Shown here one piece after another: positions 1 through 11,635 of a stretch of DNA of 64,000 bases; the stretch's first letter is position 1; every line of letters starts with the position of its first letter. Position numbers and translations under genes: made by a program. Location of the stretch: the NCBI GenBank assembly GCA_964019425.1, contig OZ025782.1, positions 1,596,380 to 1,660,379 on the forward strand, read 5' to 3'. The stretch is from Flectonema sp. DT1601 (taxonomy: Eukaryota > Euglenozoa > Diplonemea > Diplonemida > Diplonemidae). The notes beneath the pieces were generated by a model. It searched no databases. It was not told the origin of the DNA and worked only from the letters and a program-made list of their open reading frames with translations.

Positions 1-37
1 CGCTAAACTGATTGTTTCCTTTTTTTAAATAATAAAT

Positions 38-68
<31 letters not shown>

Positions 69-475
69 ATCTCCCTGCTATCCTCATATCCCCACAATAA
101 TATTATACCTTTTCATTTTCTCTTTCCTTTTCTGGTCTTTTTTTTTCTTTTTTTCCGTTTTCATACAACGTTTTTTATTTATATTTTATTTTTTTTTTTT
201 TTTTTTCATGTTTGATTATTTCCTCTTCATATTTTTTTTCTATTCTTTCTTTTTTTTTTTTTTTTTTTCTCTACCTCTCTCTTAATTCTGTTCGTTTCTT
301 TGAAACGAAAATTCATTTGAATATTATTCCTTGGTCAGCAACCATCATTGTCGCCCTTTGGGCCTGTTAAAAAAAAAAAAAAAAAAAAAAAAGAAAGTTT
401 ACATCGGGAATAGGGCAGGAGCCAAAAGCTCCCAGTCCGTTACTTCCCACTTTATCGAAATTCAGCCTTGTTTTT
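1..475. repeat. Spacer module of the satellite region, copy 1
   Basis: AT-rich stretch with long A and T runs around recognisable blocks: gagcatctccctgctat near 66, a pyrimidine-rich tract, a block around 320-365 containing gtcgccctttgggcctgtta, and a block at about 418-465 containing agctcccagtccgttactt. The same blocks in the same order recur at 2,744-4,007, where a TIR element interrupts them. The module has no credible protein. It abuts satellite monomers on the right, and the window edge cuts it on the left. The function is unknown. Confidence 0.75.
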
Positions 476-2760
476 TTATCGATCGACTATGTCGATCACT
501 TTCTATTTTCCGTCCTGGTCAAGACGCTAAACTGATTGTTTTTTTTTTCAAAATTAATAAAAAAGAATATAAAAAAATACAAAAAAAAAGAATAAACAAT
601 GTTATCATTGTTTTTTTTATCGATCGACTATGTCGATTACTTTCTATTTTCCGTCCTGGTCAAGACGCTAAACTGATTGTTTTTTTTTTCAAAATAAAAA
701 AAAATATTAAAAAAAAAAAATTAAAAAAAAAAAAAAGAATAAACAATGTTATCATTGTTTTTTTTTATCGTTCGACTTTGTTGACTAATTTCTATTTTCC
801 GTTTTTTTTCTTTAAAAAATAAATAAAAAGAATTTAAAAAAAAAAAAAAAAAAAAAAAAAGAATAAACAATGTTATCATTGTTTTTTTTTATCGTTCGAC
901 TTTGTTGACTAATTTCTATTTTCCGTTTTTTTTCTTTAAAAAATAAATAAAAAGAATTTAAAAAAAAAAAATAAAAAAAAAAAAGAATAAACAATGTTAT
1001 CATTGTTTTTTTTTATCGTTCGACTTTGTTGACTAATTTCTATTTTCCGTTTTTTTTCTTTAAAAAATAAATAAAAAGAATTTAAAAAAAAAAAAAAAAA
1101 AAAAAAAAGAATAAACAATGTTATCATTGTTTTTTTTTATCGTTCGACTTTGTTGACTAATTTCTATTTTCCGTTTTTTTTCTTTAAAAAATAAATAAAA
1201 AGAATTTAAAAAAAAAAAATAAAAAAAAAAAAGAATAAACAATGTTATCATTGTTTTTTTTTATCGTTCGACTTTGTTGACTAATTTCTATTTTCCGTTT
1301 TTTTTCTTTAAAAAATAAATAAAAAGAATTTAAAAAAAAAAAATAAAAAAAAAAAAGAATAAACAATGTTATCATTGTTTTTTTTATCGATCGACTATGT
1401 CGATTACTTCCTATTTTCCGTCCTGGTCAAGACGCTAAACTGATTGTTTTTTTTTCAAAATTAATAAAAAAGAATATAAAAAAATAAAAAAAAGAATAAA
1501 CAATGTTATCATTGTTTTTTTTTATCGTTCGACTTTGTCGACTAATTTCTATTTTCCTTTTTTTTTTTTTTTTTTTTTCTTTAAAAAATAAATAAAAAGA
1601 ATTTAAAATAAAAAAAAAAAAGAATAAACAATGTTATCATTGTTTTTTTTTATCGATCGACTATGTCGATTACTTTCTATTTTCCGTCCTGGTCAAGACG
1701 CTAAACTGATTGTTTTTTTTTTCAAAATTAATAAAAAAGAATATAAAAAAAATAAAAAAAAAAAGAATAAACAATGTTATCATTGTTTTTTTTTATCGTT
1801 CGACTTTGTTGACTAATTTCTATTTTCCGTTTTTTTTCTTTAAAAAATAAATAAAAAGAATTTAAAAAAAAAAAAAAAAAAAAAAAAAGAATAAACAATG
1901 TTATCATTGTTTTTTTTTATCGTTCGACTTTGTTGACTAATTTCTATTTTCCGTTTTTTTTCTTTAAAAAATAAATAAAAAGAATTTAAAATAAAAAAAA
2001 AAAAAGAATAAACAATGTTATCATTGTTTTTTTTTTATCGTTCGACTTTGTCGACTAATTTCTATTTTCCGTTTTTTTCTTTAAAAAATAAATAAAAAGA
2101 ATTTAAAATAAAAAAAAAAAAAGAATAAACAATGTTATCATTGTTTTTTTTATCGATCGACTATGTCGATTACTTTCTATTTTCCGTCCTGGTCAAGACG
2201 CTAAACTGATTGTTTTTTTTTTCAAAATTAATAAAAAAGAATATAAAAAAAATAAAAAAAAAAAGAATAAACAATGTTATCATTGTTTTTTTTTATCGTT
2301 CGACTTTGTTGACTAATTTCTATTTTCCATTTTTTTTCTTTTTAAAAATAAATAAAAAGAATTAAAAAAAAAAAAAAAAAAAGAATAAACAATGTTATCA
2401 TTGTTTTTTTTATCGATCGACTATGTCGATTACTTTCTATTTTCCGTCCTGGTCAGGACGCTAAACTGATTGTTTTTTCTTTAAAAATAAATAAAAAGAA
2501 TAAAAAAAAAAAAAAAAGGAATAAACAATGTTATCATTGTTTTTTTTTTATCGATCGACTATGTCGATTACTTACTATTTTCCGTCCTGGTCAAGACGCT
2601 AAACTGATTGTTTTTTCTTTAAAACAATTAAAAAGGTTTAAAAAAAAAAAAAAAAAAAAAAAATGAATAAACAATGTTATCATTGTTTTTTTTCTATCGA
2701 TCAACTATGTCGATTAATTTCTATTTTCCGTCCTGATCGAGACGCTAAACTGATTGTTTC
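476..2760 (+). repeat. Satellite array, forward orientation
   Basis: About 18 tandem monomers of roughly 110-135 bases. Each carries gaataaacaatgttatcatt (a short inverted repeat, ACAATG-ttat-CATTGT), a second dyad around tcgatcgactatgtcgat, the block ctattttccg and long A/T runs. Two monomer types alternate irregularly. One has the full cctggtcaagacgctaaactg block. The other has a diverged dyad (tcgttcgactttgttgac) and lacks that block. Short open frames inside are homopolymer-encoded Lys/Phe strings and are not genes. The same monomers recur inverted at 4,008-7,250 and singly near 13,545-13,795. Confidence 0.9.
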
Positions 2761-3778
2761 CTTTTTTTAAATAATAAATAAGAAAAAAAAAAAAAAAAAA
2801 AAAAGAGCATCTCCCTGCTATCCCTCATATCCCCACAATAATATTATACCTTTTCATTTTCTCTTTCCTTTTCTGGTCTTTTTTTTTTTTTCTTTTTTTC
2901 CTTTTTCATACAACGTTTTTTATTTATATATATATATATCAGTCATTCCTTTTTTTTGCGAACAAAAAACACCATTTTCTCACCGCCTGAGCAAGGTTAC
3001 ACGATATGTTACTTTTGCTCGATTTTTTATTTTTTGGAATCGGGGAGGGTGCGATCTGTAAAATTAGGCATAGGGATATCCTTTTAAACATGGTAAGTGC
3101 TGCTAAAAAGAGATAAACGTCTCTTTGCAAAATTTCCTTGGTACTACTCAATGATAAATATTAATCCCAGACCTGGAATGGAAAGATCGAGAAAATCTGA
3201 GTAAAAAACACCCCTAATTTTTTTTTTCCACTATTTTTTCCCCCTTCTCCCGCACTCAAGAGATATGCACCTTTTTACTAACAAATCAACCCTAGTAGCA
3301 ATTATGTAAGGAAAATGTTGCATCTGTGGTGGTGATAATGATCATTAAGTATCAAAGTAGGTCCAAAAAGACAGGTAGTAACAATCTGCCTCACCGGCAC
3401 ATGCTTAGTACTCTTTAATATATTTTTGCTCGATTATTTTTTCTCTGGATCCCGCTGGACCGGCAGTGTAAAATTAGACCCTTCGATTAATTTTTAGTTT
3501 TGGTACTTGTCCACGGCTGAGCTGATTTAGTAGACCACAAAATCTCTTTTCTCGATTCAGGTGACAAGTATGTGATGCCAACCTCCCGATTTCGGACAGA
3601 AATGAACCCAACGATGCAGCGCATTAAAATGCCGCTTCGATCGAAATTTTTACCATTTTTTTTTGAAAAAATTTTTCATTGTCCAGAATTTGTTCGCAAA
3701 AAAAAGGAATGACTGATATATTTTTTTTTTTTTTTTTTTTTTTCATGTTTGATTATTTCCTCTTCATTTTTTCTTTTC

Positions 3779-3809
<31 letters not shown>

Positions 3810-4007
3810 CTCTGCCTCTCTCTTAATTCTGTTCGTTTCTTTGAAACGAAAATTCATTTGAATATTATTCCTTGGTCAGCAACCATCATTGTCGCCCTTT
3901 GGGCCTGTTAAAAAAAAATAAAAATAAAAAGAAAGTTTACATCGGGAATAGGGCAGGAGCCAAAAGCTCCCAGTCCGTTACTTCCCACTTTATCGAAATT
4001 CCTTTGT
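2744..4007. repeat. Spacer module copy 2, split by a TIR element
   Basis: This is the same succession of blocks as in 1-475 (gagcatctccctgctat near 2,805; the tttgggcctgtta block near 3,898; the agctcccagtccgttactt block near 3,965). It is interrupted by the 2,939-3,716 element. Forward monomers lie to its left and inverted monomers to its right, so it sits at the point where the satellite changes orientation. Confidence 0.75.
2939..3716. mobile_element. Non-autonomous TIR element (MITE), TA target
   Basis: The ends are inverted copies of each other: TCAGTCATTCC followed by eight T and GCGAACAAA on the left (about 2,939-2,966), with an exact complement at about 3,689-3,716. TA lies directly outside both ends, which fits a TA target duplication as in Tc1/mariner-type elements, although the surrounding TATATA makes the exact edge ambiguous. 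The uninterrupted site is visible in the related module at about 175-210. No transposase-sized frame is present, so the element is non-autonomous. Its first bases match the ends of the larger element at 54,734-56,447, a possible source of transposase. Confidence 0.85.
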
Positions 4008-4158
4008 ATTTTTTTATATTCTTTTTTATTAATTTTGAAAAAAAAACAATCAGTTTAGCGTCTTGACCAGGACGGAAAATAGAAAGTAATCGACATAGTC
4101 GATCGATAAAAAAAACAATGATAACATTGTTTATTCTTTTTTTTTTTTTTTTTTTTAA

Positions 4159-4893
4159 CATAGATGGAAGTGCCCTCCAAATTTGGAGGGCGCCTGGTGA
4201 AAATCAGCCACAAAAATTTGTAGGGCCAAAATAGGGCGCTGGAGGGCGCGTAGGGCGCTTTTTTAATTAAATTTAATATAATGCCGAGCCCATTTTGACA
4301 CACCCCTGCCTCAGCGAGGGTCGAATCGCATCTTATTTGACTTTTCTCCGGTTCGCCCGATCAAATGCGTCTCTGGGATATCAGTTTACTTGCCACCAGT
4401 AAACTTCTTTTTTTTCTCACACGGTACCTGAAGACTGGCCTATTAACAGGTTAGCAAGAACGCACTCTCCCTCCTCGAATCCCTCTATATTCGACTCGGT
4501 GCATTCTGCGGGCTATCAGTTCCTTGTAGATCTCGGATGCATCGTCCACTGAAATGAGTTTCAGCTTCAGGGATTGCAGCAGGCTCCGGAAGCTCTCAAG
4601 GAGTGGCCCATTGTTTTTTGCCATTGTTGACCTCCGAACCATGACCTGGAGGTCTCGGGTTCGAACCCCGTGACACCCTTTTTTCTCTTTCTCGAAAGAC
4701 TGCCAAGCATGTCAAAAATTTTTTTTGGCTTCTGCGTCAAAATACTTGTGCGTCAGTGTAAGTCCCCGTCAATTTAGCTGTCTTATAGTAATAAAAAAGG
4801 TAAAAAAACGCGCCCTCCAAAATAATATTTATATTAAAAGCGCCCTACAAGCGCCCTACACGCCCTCCAAATTGTAGGGCACTTCCATCTATG
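4159..4893. mobile_element. TIR element with TTTTAA flanks inside the satellite
   Basis: The terminal inverted repeats begin catagatggaagtgccct at 4,159 and end with the complement at 4,893. They agree over about 33 bases with one substitution and one indel. TTTTAA stands outside both ends (4,153-4,158 and 4,894-4,899) and fits a 6-base target duplication, although the poly(T) target makes this less certain. Just inside, CCCTCCAAATTTGGAGGG is a perfect palindrome, and the motif gcgccctac is repeated near both ends. The middle holds a 63-codon frame on the - strand (4,451-4,642) without recognisable similarity. It looks like a non-autonomous DNA transposon. The superfamily is not identified. 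Confidence 0.8.
4630..4684 (+). other. tRNA-like T-arm / pol III B-box motif
   Basis: The run ctcgggttcgaaccccgtg (near 4,655) matches a tRNA T arm: a four-base CGGG/CCCG stem, the seven-base loop TTCGAAC, and a following gacaccc and T run as at a tRNA 3' end. I cannot find a matching 5' acceptor strand, D arm or clear A box upstream, so this is not a tRNA gene. It may be a tRNA-derived piece captured by the surrounding TIR element. Confidence 0.35.
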
Positions 4894-6295
4894 TTTTAAA
4901 TTCTTTTTATTTATTTTTTAAAGAAAAAAAAACGGAAAATAGAAATTAGTCAACAAAGTCGAACGATAAAAAAAAACAATGATAACATTGTTTATTCTTT
5001 TTTTTTTTTTTTTTTTAATATTTTTTTTTTTATTTTGAAAAAAAAACAATCAGTTTAGCGTCTTGACCAGGACGGAAAATAGAAAGTAATCGACATAGTC
5101 GATCGATAAAAAAAACAATGATAACATTGTTTATTCTTTTTTTTGTATTTTTTTATATTCTTTTTTATTAATTTTGAAAAAAAAACAATCAGTTTAGCGT
5201 CTTGACCAGGACGGAAAATAGAAAGTGATCGACATAGTCGATCGATAAAAAAACAATGATAACATTGTTTATTCTTTTTTTTTTTTTTTTTTTTTTAAAT
5301 TCTTTTTATTTATTTTTTAAAGAAAAAAAAAAACGGAAAATAGAAATTAGTCAACAAAGTCGAACGATAAAAAAAAAAAACAATGATATTCTTTTTTTTT
5401 ATTTTTTTTTTTTTAATATTTTTTTTTATTTTGAAAAAAAAAAAACAATCAGTTTAGCGTCTTGACCAGGACGGAAAATAGAAAGTAATCGACATAGTCG
5501 ATCGATAAAAAAAAACAATGATAACATTGTTTATTCTTTTTTTTTATTTTAAATTCTTTTTATTTATTTTTTAAAGAAAAAAAACGGAAAATAGAAATTA
5601 GTCGACAAAGTCGAACGATAAAAAAAAACAATGATAACATTGTTTATTCTTTTTTTTTTGTATTTTTTTTAATATTCTTTTTTATTAATTTTGAAAAAAA
5701 AAACAATCAGTTTAGCGTCTTGACCAGGACGGAAAATAGAAAGTGATCGACATAGTCGATCGATAAAAAAACAATGATAACATTGTTTATTCTTTTTTTT
5801 TTATTTTAAATTCTTTTTATTTATTTTTTAAAGAAAAAAAAAACGGAAAATAGAAATTAGTCGACAAAGTCGAACGATAAAAAAAACAATGATAACATTG
5901 TTTATTCTTTTTTTTGTATTTTTTTATATTCTTTTTTATTAATTTTGAAAAAAAAAAACAATCAGTTTAGCGTCTTGACCAGGACGGAAAATAGAAAGTG
6001 ATCGACATAGTCGATCGATAAAAAAAAACAATGATAACATTGTTTATTCTTTTTTTTTATTTTAAATTCTTTTTATTTATTCTTTAAAGAAAAGAAACGG
6101 AAAATAGAAATTAGTCGACAAAGTCGAACGATAAAAAAAAACAATGATAACATTGTTTTTCCTTTTTTTTTTTTTTTTTTATATTCTTTTTTATTAATTT
6201 TGAAAAAAAAAAAACAATCAGTTTAGCGTCTTGACCAGGACGGAAAATAGAAAGTGATCGACATAGTCGATCGATAAAAAAACAATGATAATTGT

Positions 6296-6378
6296 TTTTT
6301 TTTTTGTTCTTGCTCTTCAGGGAGGGCCTTAGCCAAAAGCTAACAGTCCAAATCTCACCTGGTAATTCAACTCCTTGT
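6296..6378. repeat. Foreign insert in one satellite monomer
   Basis: A monomer is interrupted by about 75 bases of non-satellite sequence that includes agccaaaagctaacagtcc. The string resembles the agccaaaagctcccagtcc block of the spacer modules, which suggests a diverged copy of the same small repeat. Confidence 0.5.
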
Positions 6379-7250
6379 TTATTCTTTTTTTTTATTTTAA
6401 ATTCTTTTTATTTATTCTTTAAAGAAAAGAAACGGAAAATAGAAATTAGTCGACAAAATCGAACGATAAAAAAAAAACAATGATAACATTGTTTATTCTT
6501 TTTTTTTTTTTTTTTTTTTATATTCTTTTTTATTAATTTTGAAAAAAAAAAAAACAATCAGTTTAGCGTCTTGACCAGGACGGAAAATAGAAAGTGATAA
6601 AAAAACAATGATAACATTGTTTATTCTTTTTTTTTATTTTAAATTCTTTATTTATTCTTTAAAGAAAAGAAACGGAAAATAGAAATTAGTCGACAAAGTC
6701 GAACGATAAAAAAAAACAATGATAACATTGTTTATTCTTTTTTTTTTTTTTTTTTATATTCTTTTTTATTAATTTTGAAAAAAAAAACAATCAGTTAAGC
6801 GTCTTGACCAGGACGGAAAATAGAAAGTGATCGACATAGTCGATCGATAAAAAAACAATGATAACATTGTTTATTCTTTTTTTTTATTTTAAATTCTTTT
6901 TATTTATTTTTTAAAGAAAAAAAACGGAAAATAGAAATTAGTCGACAAAGTCGAACGATAAAAAAAAACAATGATAACATTGTTTATTCTTTTTTTTTTA
7001 TTTTAGATTCTTTTTATTTATTCTTTAAAGAAAAGAAACTGAAAATAGAAATTAGTCGACAAAGTCGAACGATAAAAAAAAACAATGATAACATTGTTTA
7101 TTCTTTTTTTTTTTTTTTTTATATTCTTTTTATTAATTTTTTAAAAAAAAAAAAAAACAATCAGTTTAGCGTCTTGACCAGGACGGAAAACTGGAAGTAA
7201 TCGACATAGTCGATCGATAAAAAAAACAATGATAACATTGTTTCATCTTT

Positions 7251-8188
7251 TATATTTTTTAATTTTTTTTTTATATTTGAAGAAAAGAAAGAAAAAAAAA
7301 AAAAAAAAAAACAAGCGGAATTGATCATAATGGGTGGCAGGGGTTGATATAACTTCATTTGAAAATTCTTCTTTTTTAATTTCTTTTTTTTTGAAATTTT
7401 TTTTTTATTTAACAGGAGTTAAGATCACTTACATGAGTTAACACAACACAGATACGAGAGTAGCAAACTGAGGTAACACTACCAATTCAACAAAAAATAA
7501 TCAGGATCGGACACAAGGAGGAGAGTTCATTCTACCTCTCACTGTCCTTGCTGGTATCTTAAGTGTCTTGGTATCTCTTTTGTGTCGGTATCTCGGAAGT
7601 GCTGGTATCTCGTATGTGCGTTGGTATCTCTTGCGTGTTGGTATCTCTTGCACATAAGAAAAAATATTGAGTTAACATGATCAGTTTTATTTAAAATTAA
7701 AGACAGACCGGAACTATTTGAAAATAAAATGTAGATGGGAAACAGTGAAAATTAAAATGAATGATAAAATTAAATGAGATTTATGACATAACAGACCAGA
7801 TAGAGAGTAATAAAGGGAAAAGGAAAACGGAAAGGGTTCATTCACTTAGTTAAAGTTAAGACCGATTAGTCAGTTTAAGATCTTGACTAGGACCAACAAA
7901 AAAAAAAAAAATAAATAAATAAATAAATAACGATCAAGCTGAGCTGATCTTGTTTTTATTAAAATAAGGGGAGCGGGAGGGATGGAAGGAATAAAGGGAA
8001 AAAAAAGAAAAGGTCGATCAATTGGATCTGGTCGTCGAGAAGAAGAAGACAATTATTTTAAAGGTCGATCGGCATAGCCGATCGTTGAGAAAAATAACCA
8101 GATATAAATACAATCAGTTTAAATAAAAAAAAAAAAAAATAAATAAATAAAAAAGTTTAACGATCAAGCTGAGCTGATCTTGTTTTTA
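7251..8188. repeat. Gene-free stretch with short tandem and direct repeats
   Basis: No protein-coding signal is visible. About 7,545-7,655 is an imperfect tandem repeat of ggtatctc spaced by some 15-18 bases (about six copies). A block reading cgatcaagctgagctgatct followed by tgtttttattaaaataaggg occurs twice, at about 7,931-7,973 and 8,162-8,204. The second copy marks the 3' side of the retrotransposon ORF. A degenerate satellite-like dyad (ggtcgatcggcatagccgat) lies near 8,061. Confidence 0.6.
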
Positions 8189-11100
8189 TTAAAATAAGGG
8201 GAGTTGTTCTTTATGGATAGTCTTCTGTTGATAGCTCAACTCGGAGCATCGACGTTGCTCTTCCACTAGTTTTTCCGAGAGCAGCGCCACTTTCTCATTT
8301 GTCTGGAGAGAGTCACTTACCGCTTGACAGTAGTTGTCCAGTAAATCGAGTCTACCTTCGGACCATTGCCTCGCAATAGGTGAATCTTCCGTCGATGAGG
8401 TCGCCGCACTGTCTTTTTCTTGTTCCGTTTGAGCAGAAGACGATACCAGTAGTCTACTTTGAGACAGTTCAGAAGGGAACGTGATCAATGGAGAATGAGG
8501 TTTAAAAAAAAAGGAAAGACGGGGTTTGGGAGTCCAGGAGTAATAGGTTGTTGCGATGAGAGGGAGTCGATAATTCTTTACCGTGGACGTTGATTCGAAT
8601 AAAAAAGGGGGTGTTGGGGAAAATTGTTGGGAAAAATGGGACAGTTGAGGGCCAGCACGCAATGTTGCGACCTCTTGTTGAGACAAATAGAGTTGAATTT
8701 TTGTTCCAGTTTCATCCCTACACTTAGATTCTAATTCATTGTTTAATAGAATGAACCTTTGTTGTAAGTTGAAATAAAACATTTCAGCGTGGTCCGCTCT
8801 TTGTGATTGTCGCGCCAGCTCGCTCGTCCTTTTTTCCTCCAGAGAGTTAGTTTTTTGAACTAATGAGAGGAGAGAACTTTTCACTAAATCACATTCAGCG
8901 ATCAGGTGTTGATTCTCTTTTTCCAATAGTTCACGTTTTTTCTGTTCCGTTTCTACGTTAAAGACAGATGGGGGTGCGGATAGATTTAAAGGGAGTGGGC
9001 TGTGAGATACACTCTCGGCGGCCCGTTGTTTGGATGCTTTGTTCTCAATAGACAATCCATTCAGTAGCTGCTTGTCATTCTCAAGGGAGGCTGACATCGC
9101 ATTAAAGTAAAATAAAAATAGAACATAAAACATTCGTTCTTTCATTTGTTCTAGTTCGTTTTCTAAAATCTGGCATTTCAAGGAAAGTTTCAGCCTTAAT
9201 CTTCCTTCTTTTTTATTGTACAAGGGGGTTTGGGAACCCATGTCAGATTGACTTCTTATCACTATAGCGAAATCAGCAGGAAGTGTTTGCGATCCCGTTG
9301 ACATGAGTTCAGGTGGGGAATTCTGGAGAGAGATGGAAGAAATAGAAGAGAATGACAAGGAGAGTCCAGTGAGCTCATCCTCATCTAACAAAAAAGAAGG
9401 GGCCGGGGAGGAAGAAGAACCATTGGCAATGAGTAGAATAGAAAGAGCCGATGCGTAACAAGTTTGCCAGATAAAACATTTCTCAAGCCACGATCTTTCA
9501 ATGGTGAGCTTTTCGATCGTTTTCAGTTTTGTTACTTTGTGGATTTTGACTTCTTCCACAGGGAAGATTTCTTTACCATCTTTTATAAAACTTGCGGTGG
9601 CAGGTTCTTCTTTAATGCTGCGCATTAGTGGTCTTGAATGCCACGTGGGGAGGTTCCTCGTCTGGAACAGAACATATGAGCACTGTCTGGCGATTCTGGT
9701 GCATTCACAAAATAAAGCTTTTGTTGGTGCTAAAGGTGAACCGATGTGACGTGTCCAGATGTTCAGCTGGTCCATGCAGATGTTTCCTCGTACGCCAACT
9801 TCAATAGTAAAAATGTTACAGTCGAAGCCATTAGCGATGATCGAGTCTCTTAGCTTTAGGTATTTCTTTTCCTTTAAGACATGAGAGGTTTCGAAACGAT
9901 CTTCATTTGGACACGTCAGCTCCAGAATCAGTGCTCTTTTCGCAAAAAAAGAATAAATAAAAATGTCTGGTCTTAGAGAGGACGAGACATGGCACACTTC
10001 AAGAGGAACAATTAGGCGGTTATCACCGACATCGTCGAGGATGACCCAATCATTCGCTAGTGAGAGTTCGCCTGTCTCTTTAGAAATTCTTTCTAGGGGT
10101 TTATTTTCCCCTGTTTTTAAAAAAGTTTGAGAGGGAGGCGGGAGGTTTTCTTTTCTTTTGTTGGCTTTTATTATCAACTCTTCCAAGAAGATAACAATGC
10201 GTTTTAGAACGCTGTCGTGACGCCACGTGAACCTCCCTTGTGTTAAAGAGACAGGACAGCCTGTTAAGACATGCCTGAGGGTAGGATTCACTTTGCCACA
10301 CAAGACACAATTTTGGTCCACATTGGTGATGTTCCACCTCTTTAAATTATCTTGTGAGGGGAGGGTGTTTGTAACCGCTTTCAGTTGAAATGAGATATAG
10401 GCAGGATTTCCCTCCCTAAGTACCTTATTCCAGGTGAAGTCGTTTATCATACATTTAGACCACTCCTTCCACTGACCTTGGACTTGTAATTTATTCAAAG
10501 AGTTCAGTAGTTCATCTGTGGCTTCCACTTCAAAACGCTTAAGGAGATCGGGGCGAGTAGTACGTAGATCGCGCAATCGGTGACCAAGACCAGCTGATTG
10601 CTTCGCAAGAGAACGGTAAGAAAAAAACTTAATAAGGCGCTCCCACTCAGCAGAAGCTGAAAACTTTTTCGACCAATTGGACGATTTCTCCATAATAACA
10701 TTGTAGACACCGTGCATGTCAGAGTCCTGTGAGGATCTGAGGATGTCTAGTTTAATTGATTGCGCTTGTTTATATAGCGTCTCAACTCTTTTGTGTCTGA
10801 GACCAACAGTGTTCTTTGAACCGGTAAAAAGGATGACTGTGTTCGCAGAGCGGACAAATCCCCACCATTTCTTCAAAAAAGGTTTAATAATTTTGTCCAA
10901 TTTTTTGGCAAAAGGGAGAGATAAGTCATGGATCATTAAACTCCATGTTAACCTTGACAATAACAAGTGTTGGACAGACCAAGCCTTCTGAGACCCATAT
11001 AGTGGCATGGCGTCGACTTTTTTTAAAAAATTCCTGGTAAAAGTGGTCAGGCGCTCTCGCAGTTTCTGTTCTTTGGCGTTCGGCTCAAACCAACGCCCGA

Positions 11101-11635
11101 GGTATTTGAACTCTCCAGCTTCCTGGAGATTCGTAATCGGAACATTGTTAATCTTCAGGTCCGGGTTAGCTGGTTTCCCTTGTACAAAGCTGTGGGCAAT
11201 GCATTTCTGGGGTTTCGCTTTCATACCACGAGACCAGGAAAGAAACTGTTCGAGCGACTTGATTAGCAATTTTGCCCCCGCCTTTGATGACGTGGTAAGT
11301 TGTAAATCATCAGCAAAAGCTGCAACTAATAGTTGGAGGGATTTATTGTTAAACTCGTAGGCTTCCTGTTGATGAACTGCTAAGGAAAAGAGCAGTAGTT
11401 GGAATACCAAATTAAAAAGGGTTGGGGAGGAAACGCAGCCTTGAAAGACACCAACTTCAAAAGGGATAGTGGGCGTCAGGCCTTCTCCAACTCTGATTTG
11501 GACGCGCATGGAGGAATAATACCTTTTATAGAAACCGATTATTCTTTCGTGAATTCCGAAATATTCTAAAGCAAAGAAAATTAATTGATGTTTGACTGAG
11601 CCGAAAGCATCTGCCAAATCCACCCAGACAATTTT
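8189..11635 (-). mobile_element. Non-LTR retrotransposon, 5'-truncated, REL-endonuclease type
   Basis: This is one long open frame with reverse transcriptase, zinc knuckle and restriction-like endonuclease in the order used by R2/R4/NeSL/CRE-type LINEs. Similarity starts abruptly within the RT palm, so the 5' part (RT fingers and any N-terminal DNA-binding fingers) is missing, and the minisatellite at 11,636-13,315 begins at that point. No poly(A) or obvious tail can be defined at the 3' side because the flank is A/T-rich. It is a single copy in this window. A different LINE fragment lies at 14,531-14,902. Confidence 0.8.

Larger units (their letters stand above)
4008..7250 (-). repeat. Satellite array, inverted orientation
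   Basis: These are the same monomers as in 476-2,760 but reverse-complemented, reading aacaatcagtttagcgtctt, then ggaaaatagaaa, then the atcgacatagtcgatcgat dyad, then acaatgataacattgtttat. About 22 monomers are recognisable. The array is interrupted by the TIR element at 4,159-4,893 and by a foreign insert of about 75 bases near 6,300-6,375. Together with the forward array it forms an imperfect inverted repeat of several kilobases around the spacer module. Confidence 0.9.

Noticed and set aside
331-1816. Open frames of 60-163 codons in the satellite arrays on both strands
   Set aside because: They consist of Lys, Phe and Asn strings from homopolymers and repeat identically from monomer to monomer.
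13-2760. Telomeric or rDNA repeats
   Set aside because: No TTAGGG-type repeat or rRNA-like sequence is present. The units are AT-rich satellite.
4630-4684. tRNA gene
   Set aside because: Only the T arm and a 3'-end-like stretch can be folded. D arm, anticodon arm and 5' acceptor strand are missing.
7545-7655. CRISPR-like array from the ggtatctc repeats
   Set aside because: Repeats are eight to twelve bases, spacers are near-identical and variable in length, and the genome is eukaryotic.
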